Origin: an uncultured Luminiphilus sp.
Lineage (GTDB): Bacteria; Pseudomonadota; Gammaproteobacteria; Pseudomonadales; Halieaceae
Length of the DNA stretch: 64,000 nucleotides
Direction of reading: 5' to 3'
Assembly: GCA_938091995.1 (NCBI GenBank)
Contig: CALKNZ010000002.1
Location: forward strand, 1-64,000
The notes under the pieces were generated by a model, which was given only the letters and a program-made list of their open reading frames with translations, was not told the DNA's origin and made no database searches. Both the position numbers and the translations under genes were made by a program. Positions 56,741-64,000 of the stretch are shown in pieces (position 1 is the first letter of the stretch; each line of letters begins with the position of its first letter).

Positions 56741-59149
56741 TTAGAAAAGCCCTTCTAGCTCGTCAGTGCCAACCGGTTTGTCGCCATCGGATGTTTGAGC
56801 GGGAAGAAATTCCTCAAAGAAGTATTCGTAAACACTGCCCTCTGGCATGCCTGTGACACGTCTGCCTGTCTTACGGTCTATTCTCAGGCGCACCACGCCA
56901 CTGGGCATCTCAGGCAAGGACTGCTCTTCGGGCAAGACCTCTCGCATAAAATCTATCCAAATTGGCAGTGCTGCGGTACCGCCAAATTCTCGCTTGCCCA
57001 GTAGGCTATAGTCGTCAAAGCCGACCCAAGCTGTGGTAACTAGATCGGGATTGAAGCCTGAAAACCAGGCATCTCTAGGGCCGTTGGTCGTGCCTGTCTT
57101 TCCGGCGATATCACTACGCTCCAACACCCGAGCTCGCCTTCCGGTACCGCTGGTAATAACGTCGCGGAGCATGGATGACATGAGATAGCTTGCTCTGGGG
57201 TCCATGACCTGTGGTGCTTCCCTGACATCACGGTCGATCGGTTGCAGGATGTCTTCCATGCGCAATGCTTCTATATTTTCAGCGGTATCCTCTGCGCAGT
57301 TGGAGCAAACAACCCAGGGGTCTGCCTGATAAATGACGTTGCCCGTGGCATCCTCGATGCGTTCTATTAAGTAGGGTTCTACCCTAAAACCACCGTTAGC
57401 GACGATGGCGTAGCCCGCTGCAATTTCGAGGGGCGTATAGGCATGGGTGCCCAGTGCCAAGGTCAGGTTTTTTGCCATGCCGTCTGTGTTGAAACCTAAT
57501 TGCTCAACGTAGTCTAGGAAACGATTAAGGCCTAGCCGCTGCAGTACTCGAATGGAGACCAGATTGCGGGAATAGGTTAACGCGTTGCGCAGTCGGGTCG
57601 GGCCATAAAATCGACCGCTATCATTTTCGGGGCGCCATATTTCATCGCTGGATAGATTGTCCAAAACGATGGGCGCATCATTAATGAGGGTAGCGGGCGT
57701 TATACCGTGCTCCAGCGCAGCCGCATATAAAAATGCTTTGAAATTAGAGCCCGGTTGTCGTCGAGCTTGCGTCACTCGATTGAACTTTGACAGCTCGAAT
57801 CCCATGCCCCCCACCAGTGCACGAATAGCACCATTGTCTGGGTTTAGCGCTACCAGCGCCGCTTGGGCGCGAGGTACCTGAGCGAGCCGGTGGTGCATTT
57901 TTTCTGAATCCCATTCGATCCGAATGAGATCACCGACAGAAAGTAAATTTTCAATGGTATCGGCCGCGGGCGTTGTCAGGTTTTCAGTTCGGTAGCGGCG
58001 GGTGCTCTCTAGGCCGTTGTGCCATTCAAGACGCTGATGCTCACCACTTTTGCTGAGAACAGAAGCACCCGTAGCGTCGATTGAGGTCACAATGCCGGGC
58101 ACAAGATCAACAATGACGGGCATCTCATCGAGTGCCCTTTGCCATCGCTTCTGCAGTTGTTCTTCACTTTCTTCTTCGCCTGGAGGCAGTTGGCGCTCAG
58201 GTCCTCTCCAGCCATGGCGTTTGTCGTAGGTACGAAGTCCGTTAACCAATGCCTGTCGTGCCGCAATCTGAGCTTTACCGTCCACTGTGGTGTACACGAC
58301 ATAACCATCGCTGTAGGCGCCTTTACCAAAACGCTCAAGCATTTCTTTGCGCACCATTTCAGCAACGTAGTCGGCTTCAACCTCAACCTGCAAGCCGCTA
58401 TAGGTTGCTATAACAGGAATTTTGCGACTGCTGTCGCGGGTTGCAGCGTCGATCATGTCTAATGATGCCATGCGACCAAGAATCCAATCCCTTCTAATTT
58501 TTGCTCTCTCGGGGTTGCTCAGAGGGTTATTTCTTGAGGGAGCTTTGGGTATGCCTGCCAGCATGGCGTGCTGCGCCAAGGTTAGTTCCGATAGGGGCTT
58601 CCCATAATAGGTTTGCGCTGCTGCTTCGAAGCCATAAGACCGGTGGCCTAAAAAAATCCGGTTGACGTAGAGTTCAAAGATTTCTTCCTTGCTGAGTACG
58701 CGCTCGACTTCAAGAGCCAAAAGAATTTCGTTGAATTTGCGAAGAAAGGTTTGTTCCAGCGTGAGGGCATAATTGCGCGCAACCTGCATGGTCAGCGTGC
58801 TGCCTCCCGAACGCTTTTGCCCAGTGGCAATAAGCTCTGAGACCGCTCTCGCCAGCCCCAAGAAATCAACGCCGCTGTGCTCAAAAAATTGATCATCTTC
58901 TGCTGCTAGCAAGGCGTTTACGAAATCGCTGGGAATCTCGTCAAACTTTAGGGGGCTCCTTTTTTGCTCGCCAAACTGTCCAATAAGCCGGTTGTCACTG
59001 CTCATAACCTTCATGGGTGTCTGCAACTTAACGTCGCGCAACGTATCCGCGTCAGGTAAATTAGGGCTTAAATATAGATATAGGCCTGCTAGCCACCAAA
59101 TAGCGGCACAACCTGCGATAATAAAGCTGATTAATAATGTTCGGGTCAT
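56741..59149 (-). CDS. mrcA: Penicillin-binding protein 1A (bifunctional transglycosylase/transpeptidase)
   Basis: Peptidoglycan polymerase and cross-linker. The 802 residues have a membrane anchor (about 5-28), a glycosyltransferase domain with catalytic Glu84 in AAEDDQFFEHSG, the GGSTLTMQVARN motif and GHRSYGFEAAAQTYY, an OB-like insert (about 310-425), and the transpeptidase domain with SxxK at Ser468/Lys471 (RQPGSNFKAF), SRN at 527-529 and KTG at 684-686. The CSNC pair near 615-618 is comparable to Cys pairs in other PBP1A. Divergent from pilM as in Pseudomonas. Confidence 0.97.
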   Translation of the reverse strand: MTRTLLISFIIAGCAAIWWLAGLYLYLSPNLPDADTLRDVKLQTPMKVMSSDNRLIGQFGEQKRSPLKFDEIPSDFVNALLAAEDDQFFEHSGVDFLGLARAVSELIATGQKRSGGSTLTMQVARNYALTLEQTFLRKFNEILLALEVERVLSKEEIFELYVNRIFLGHRSYGFEAAAQTYYGKPLSELTLAQHAMLAGIPKAPSRNNPLSNPERAKIRRDWILGRMASLDMIDAATRDSSRKIPVIATYSGLQVEVEADYVAEMVRKEMLERFGKGAYSDGYVVYTTVDGKAQIAARQALVNGLRTYDKRHGWRGPERQLPPGEEESEEQLQKRWQRALDEMPVIVDLVPGIVTSIDATGASVLSKSGEHQRLEWHNGLESTRRYRTENLTTPAADTIENLLSVGDLIRIEWDSEKMHHRLAQVPRAQAALVALNPDNGAIRALVGGMGFELSKFNRVTQARRQPGSNFKAFLYAAALEHGITPATLINDAPIVLDNLSSDEIWRPENDSGRFYGPTRLRNALTYSRNLVSIRVLQRLGLNRFLDYVEQLGFNTDGMAKNLTLALGTHAYTPLEIAAGYAIVANGGFRVEPYLIERIEDATGNVIYQADPWVVCSNCAEDTAENIEALRMEDILQPIDRDVREAPQVMDPRASYLMSSMLRDVITSGTGRRARVLERSDIAGKTGTTNGPRDAWFSGFNPDLVTTAWVGFDDYSLLGKREFGGTAALPIWIDFMREVLPEEQSLPEMPSGVVRLRIDRKTGRRVTGMPEGSVYEYFFEEFLPAQTSDGDKPVGTDELEGLF

Positions 59150-59264
59150 AACTAAGACCTAATCGCTCCCAAATCAGCGGAAAATCGGCTAAGCAGTGTT
59201 TAAGGAGGTGCACTTTGTCAGGTAAGGGCGCAAATTACTGCGTCAAAGTGGCCTTTTTACAGGC

Positions 59265-59293
59265 TTGTAGTGCACCATAAAGAAGTATTATAC
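59265..59293 (+). promoter_or_regulatory. Sigma-70-type promoter candidate of pilMNOPQ
   Basis: TTGTAG and TTATAC separated by exactly 17 bp, giving a start near 59300 and a leader of about 70 nt before the pilM GTG. The 222-bp PBP1A-pilM gap shows nothing else I can support. Confidence 0.45.
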
Positions 59294-59323
59294 CAAGCAT
59301 ACTCGTAGGTGCGTTGTTCTTAG

Positions 59324-60435
<1,112 letters not shown>

Positions 60436-60436
<1 letters not shown>

Positions 60437-60996
60437 TGGCCACTATTAACCTCTTACCTTGGCGCGAAGAACTCCGCGCAGAACGTAAGAAGGAATTTAT
60501 TGCGAGTTTGGCACTGATGGTTCTTGTGGCCATCTTTATTTTGTTCGTCACGGATTTGCTATTCGATAGTCGTATTGGTGTTCAAGAGCGGCGCAATGCT
60601 TATGTGCGACAAAATATTGCAGAGCTGGATAAAGAGGTCGCAGAAATACGCGACCTGCGGAGTCGACGCACTGAGCTACTTGAGCGCATGCGCATCATTC
60701 AAGACTTACAGGGGAACCGTCCGATCATTGTTCGAATTATGGACCAGCTGGTCAGGACTGTCCCAGATGGTCTCTTTTACACCAGCCTCGTCTCGGGTGA
60801 CGGTAAAATTGAAATCGAAGGCGTGGCGGAATCCAATAATCGTGTTTCGAGCTTGATGCGGCGATTGGAGGCTTCAGATTGGTTACAAAACCCCAATTTA
60901 GATGGGGTAAGGGCTGCGCCTGCTTATGGAGGGCAGGCGACGACTTTTAAGTTGACCGTTAGCATTCAGCTTCCTGAGCAGGAAGAGGAGCTATAG
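60436..60996 (+). CDS. pilN: Type IV pilus assembly protein PilN
   Basis: Bitopic alignment-complex protein. The 186 residues start with the PilM-binding motif MATINLLPWREELRAERKK, followed by a membrane helix (about 22-42), a coiled coil (about 48-85) and a ferredoxin-like periplasmic domain. It overlaps pilM by 1 bp, and pilO begins 2 bp after the stop. PilN and PilO form a heterodimer in characterised systems. Confidence 0.96.
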
Positions 60997-60998
60997 CG

Positions 60999-61622
60999 AT
61001 GGCCATTGAAGATACCTTCAAGTCCCTCAGAGAATTCGATTTCGGCGATCTGGATTTTGAAAATTTAGGGGGTTGGCCTACCCCGGTAAAAATTTTAGCG
61101 GCATTCCTTTTGCTCATGGCATTACTGATTGGTGGCTACTACTATCACGTCGATGGTCTCCAAAAGAAACTGAACAAAGAGCGTGATAGCGAGTCGGAGC
61201 TGCGTCGTGACTTTGAGCGATTATCCTTTGAGGCGGCTAATCTTGAGGCCTACAAACGACAAATGCTGGAAATGGAGGAGAGCTTTGGCGCTCTAGTAAG
61301 CCAGCTTCCAAGTGATACCGAGGTTCCAGGACTGCTCGAGGATATTACTAATAAGGGGGAGCAGAATGGTCTGGCGATCAGTAAGATTGATTTACTCCCC
61401 GAGGTGCCACAGGAGTTTTATATCGAGTTGCCGATTAGTATTGTCGCAGTGGGGTCTTACCATGACCTGGGTGCTTTCATCTCAGGAATGGCAGGGTTGC
61501 CGCGTATTGTGACTCTTCATGATTTTAATATTGCGTCATCAGGTACAAATACCAATCAGCTGCAAATGAACATCGTCGCCAAAACGTATCGCTACAAAGA
61601 TGGATTGGCTGATGAACTTTAA
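60999..61622 (+). CDS. pilO: Type IV pilus assembly protein PilO
   Basis: Alignment-complex partner of PilN. The 207 residues have an acidic cytosolic N-terminus, a membrane helix (about 30-50, KILAAFLLLMALLIGGYYY), a coiled coil (54-90) and a C-terminal ferredoxin-like domain with the motif SQLPSDTEVPGLLEDITNKG. Normal length. Its 3' end overlaps pilP by 11 bp. Confidence 0.95.
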   Translation: MAIEDTFKSLREFDFGDLDFENLGGWPTPVKILAAFLLLMALLIGGYYYHVDGLQKKLNKERDSESELRRDFERLSFEAANLEAYKRQMLEMEESFGALVSQLPSDTEVPGLLEDITNKGEQNGLAISKIDLLPEVPQEFYIELPISIVAVGSYHDLGAFISGMAGLPRIVTLHDFNIASSGTNTNQLQMNIVAKTYRYKDGLADEL

Positions 61623-62157
61623 ACGTTTAATCCCTGTCTGGCGTTACATCGCTTTACTGATGACAGCGAGCATTTTATCGGGCTGTGCCGATAATGACAT
61701 GGGTGATCTCGATGCCTTTATGGCAGAGAAGCGGGCGCGTCCGGGTGGCGTGATAGAGCCAATACCCACGTTTACAGCTTACGAAGCCTTTGCCTATGCA
61801 GCGACAGGCCAGCGGGCACCCTTTGATAGGCCTGTCGAGGTCCGTCAGATAACCCGTATGAGTGCCCGCTCGACCATCATGCCCGACTTGGATCGCCCCA
61901 GAGAGTTTCTGGAACAGTTTACGTTGGATTCCCTGCAAATGGTGGGGCGTCTGGAGCGGGGCGGCAACTACTGGTCGCTAATGCGTGACCCACAAGGTGG
62001 GATTCATCGAGTTAGCCCCGGCAACTTTCTGGGTAGGGATCACGGTAGAATCACGGATATGGGCGAGACATTTGTTGCTGTGATAGAAATAGTCACCGAT
62101 GGCACCGCCGAAGGCTGGGTGGAACGCCCCCGGGTAATAGAACTTACAGGGTCATGA
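61612..62157 (+). CDS. pilP: Type IV pilus assembly lipoprotein PilP
   Basis: Inner-membrane lipoprotein that connects PilNO with the secretin. The ATG at 61612 gives 181 residues with a lipoprotein signal ending ILSGC, lipidated Cys25; an in-frame ATG at 61600 would add four residues. Conserved PilP parts are PFDRPVEV, LEQFTLDSLQMVGRL, WSLMRDPQGGIHRVSPGNFLG (quoted in part as PQGGIHRVSPGNFLG) and the final WVERPRVIEL. It overlaps pilO by 11 bp; pilQ follows after 32 bp. Confidence 0.94.
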   Translation: MNFKRLIPVWRYIALLMTASILSGCADNDMGDLDAFMAEKRARPGGVIEPIPTFTAYEAFAYAATGQRAPFDRPVEVRQITRMSARSTIMPDLDRPREFLEQFTLDSLQMVGRLERGGNYWSLMRDPQGGIHRVSPGNFLGRDHGRITDMGETFVAVIEIVTDGTAEGWVERPRVIELTGS

Positions 62158-62189
62158 GTTGTAGTGTGCTCGCAATGGAGAAGTCCTAC

Positions 62190-64000
62190 ATGAAACGGAT
62201 GAGCAATTTACAAGCCGGCCTAGGGCTGGTGTTGTTGCTGGTGGCGGCAGCGCCCCTGCTTGCGCAGCCTGTGATTGAGGATATTACGTTCAGCTCACAG
62301 CCTGGCAGTAAATTTGAAGTGCGCCTCGACTTCAGTGAAGCACCCCCTGCCGATTACAGTGCTTACACTATCGAAGAGCCAGCCCGCATTGCCATTGATT
62401 TTCCTGACACCAAAAGTGGTCTTGATCAAAAGCGCTTTTCTTTACCATTTGGTAACGCTACGGGAGTTTTGGTGCTTGAAGCCGGCGATAAGACCCGTTT
62501 GGTTCTGAATCTTATTAAGCTAGTGCCCTATGAGGCAGTAGTCAGCGGCAATCAACTTATTTTGCAGGTAGGTCAAGATAGCAGCGGGGGTTATACCAAA
62601 ACGACTCCAGCTAATGACGTTCTGGAAAGCCAAATGACGCCCGTTGTAGAAGCGCGTTCGCAACTGACCGATTTGCAGTTTCGTCGGGCCGAGTCGGGAG
62701 AGGGACGCCTGATTCTGCAACTCAGTGATCCCTCTGTTGATGTCAATGTGTTCTCTGAGGGCGATAAAATTAATCTGGAGTTTTTGGCCACGACTGTTCC
62801 AGCCGGACTGTTGCGCCGCTTTGATGTGACCGACTTTGCCACACCGGTTAATTCAGTTGAAGTTACCACGACTGAGCGGGGCGCCCGCTTAGTACTTGAG
62901 GCCTCTGGAAACTACGATTATTTAGCTTATCAGACTGGCGAAGAGTACATCCTCAGCGTCAAGCCTTTGAGTGACGATGAGAAGAAGGCTCGCTTAAATG
63001 AGTTTACCTATGTCGGTGAGCGCATCTCTCTTAACTTTCAGGACATTGAGGTGCGTGCTGTTCTGCAGTTGATTGCTGACTTTACCGACCTCAATCTTGT
63101 CGCGTCAGATACCGTTAACGGCAATATCACCTTAAGGTTGCAAAATGTACCCTGGGATCAGGCTTTAGAGCTTGTGCTGAAAACTAAAGGTCTCGATAGC
63201 CGCCGTATCGGTAACGTCTTGATGGTGGCGCCAGCGATTGAAATCGCAGAACGTGAGCGACAGGAAATCGAATCTAATAAGCAGATTGCCGAGCTGGCAC
63301 CACTGCAATCTGAGTTCATTCGTATCCGCTATGCGAAAGCCTCTGAAGTAGTCAATCTCTTTGAGGCCGGCTCCGAGGAGGGAGGCTCTTTAGTCTCTGA
63401 TCGCGGGTCTGTCGTTGTTGATGAGCGCACCAACTCAATCATTGTGACCGACACGTCGACAAAGCTGGCCGAAATACGTGACCTTGTTGAGCGCGTCGAT
63501 GTCCCCATACGTCAGGTTATGATTGAAGCTCGCATCGTTATTGCGTCCACAAATCTCGATGAAGAGCTGGGCATTGAGTGGGGGGGCGGTTATATCGGCA
63601 CCGATAGCAGTAATGGCAATATTTACTCGGCGTCGGGTAGCCGGGAGCAGGTGGTCAGTTTTAATGAAGATACGGTTGCGGGGGTAACGCCCACATTGAA
63701 CTATCCTGTTCAGGGGGGGCAACAACAGGGTGGGGGGCAGCAAGGCGGCGATGGCCAACAGCAGCAGGGACTTGGCGCCGCACTGGTGGATCTTGGTGTT
63801 TCTCAAGCAACCAGCGGTTTTGCTGTGGGCTTCACTTCTAACGATCTGTTTTTAACTGCGGAGCTATCAGCCTTAGAATCTTCCGGACAGGGAGAGGTGG
63901 TTAGTCAGCCGAAGATCATTACAGGCGATAAGCAGTTGGCGACGATTAAATCCGGTAGTGAAATTCCTTATCAGGAAGGGGCCGCTTCTGGCGCCACAAC
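62190..64000 (+). CDS. pilQ: Type IV pilus secretin PilQ, C-terminus beyond window
   Basis: Outer-membrane channel through which the pilus is extruded. About 603 residues are present before the window ends. The ATG at 62190 has GGAG upstream and gives a signal peptide (to about 26); an in-frame ATG at 62175 is possible. AMIN domains (about 28-250), the secretin/TonB short N-terminal domain (FQDIEVRAVLQLIADFTDLN), the N1 domain (SEFIRIRYAKASEVVNL) and the first part of the secretin barrel (VSQPKIITGDKQLATIKSGSEIPY) are visible. A Gln/Gly-rich stretch interrupts the region at 63711-63770. Confidence 0.95.
   Translation, partial: MKRMSNLQAGLGLVLLLVAAAPLLAQPVIEDITFSSQPGSKFEVRLDFSEAPPADYSAYTIEEPARIAIDFPDTKSGLDQKRFSLPFGNATGVLVLEAGDKTRLVLNLIKLVPYEAVVSGNQLILQVGQDSSGGYTKTTPANDVLESQMTPVVEARSQLTDLQFRRAESGEGRLILQLSDPSVDVNVFSEGDKINLEFLATTVPAGLLRRFDVTDFATPVNSVEVTTTERGARLVLEASGNYDYLAYQTGEEYILSVKPLSDDEKKARLNEFTYVGERISLNFQDIEVRAVLQLIADFTDLNLVASDTVNGNITLRLQNVPWDQALELVLKTKGLDSRRIGNVLMVAPAIEIAERERQEIESNKQIAELAPLQSEFIRIRYAKASEVVNLFEAGSEEGGSLVSDRGSVVVDERTNSIIVTDTSTKLAEIRDLVERVDVPIRQVMIEARIVIASTNLDEELGIEWGGGYIGTDSSNGNIYSASGSREQVVSFNEDTVAGVTPTLNYPVQGGQQQGGGQQGGDGQQQQGLGAALVDLGVSQATSGFAVGFTSNDLFLTAELSALESSGQGEVVSQPKIITGDKQLATIKSGSEIPYQEGAASGAT

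Noticed and set aside
57277-57320. CxxC pair in PBP1A as a redox switch
   Set aside because: Similar Cys pairs occur in this part of other gammaproteobacterial PBP1A proteins, so it is not special to this window.

Overview
The window reads as one contiguous stretch of core chromosome from a marine-type gammaproteobacterium with about 53% G+C by eye. Gene order matches the conserved Pseudomonas-like arrangement in several blocks: mutY/yggX, hisBHAF, gpmI-envC-ctpA-yibQ, grxC-secB, ntrBC-glnA-typA, parC-serB, hslVU-ubiEJB-hisIE-tatABC, rpmE-priA-argS and ponA/pilMNOPQ. The protein sequences and the RpoE/ChrR-lipid gene cluster suggest a Cellvibrionales/Halieaceae-like lineage, but that placement is an inference. 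I found no tRNA, rRNA, CRISPR, prophage or insertion sequence. GTG starts are frequent.

Layout. 1-5.4 kb (minus strand): the truncated end of an RND efflux operon, yggX and mutY. 5.5-8.3 kb (plus): hisBHAF. 8.2-13.7 kb (minus): the envelope block gpmI-envC-ctpA and a detached yibQ, separated by a 460-bp structured gene-free gap. 13.8-15.1 kb (plus): rhodanese, grxC, secB. 15.1-19.7 kb (minus): the nitrogen control genes glnA, a DUF4124 gene, ntrB and ntrC. 20-23.3 kb: typA, an ElaA-like acetyltransferase and a cyclic-nucleotide-binding-fold protein. 23.3-29.5 kb: parC, an AhpA-like membrane protein, serB, efp and epmA. 29.5-36.1 kb: a stress block in which a five-gene minus-strand operon (flavin oxidoreductase, DUF1365, cfa-like methyltransferase, NhaC antiporter, thioesterase) diverges from an ECF sigma factor/ChrR anti-sigma pair. 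36.2-39 kb: the three-gene transhydrogenase pntAA-AB-B. 39.2-42.8 kb: an ABC exporter and an MscS-type channel. 42.9-55 kb (minus): a long housekeeping run covering Tat export, histidine, ubiquinone, HslVU, argS and priA. 55.1-56.7 kb: rpmE and malic enzyme. 56.7-64 kb: PBP1A divergent from pilMNOPQ, with pilQ cut by the window edge.

The most interesting unit is the 29.5-36.1 kb block. A TGATCC-N18-TAAGAT promoter sits in the divergent gap, facing the lipid-modifying operon. This is the kind of site expected for ECF11 (RpoE-ChrR, singlet-oxygen) sigma factors. The anti-sigma protein keeps the known zinc and cupin ligands. The operon also carries an NhaC antiporter and a 4HBT thioesterase in tight coupling, which is not part of the classic description of this regulon as I know it. 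Other points worth checking are the structured gap upstream of yibQ with a lone plus-strand terminator, another lone plus-strand terminator between glnA and typA, a perfectly symmetric bidirectional promoter element between mutY and hisB, two short tandem repeats, and a Gln/Gly-rich insert in PilQ.
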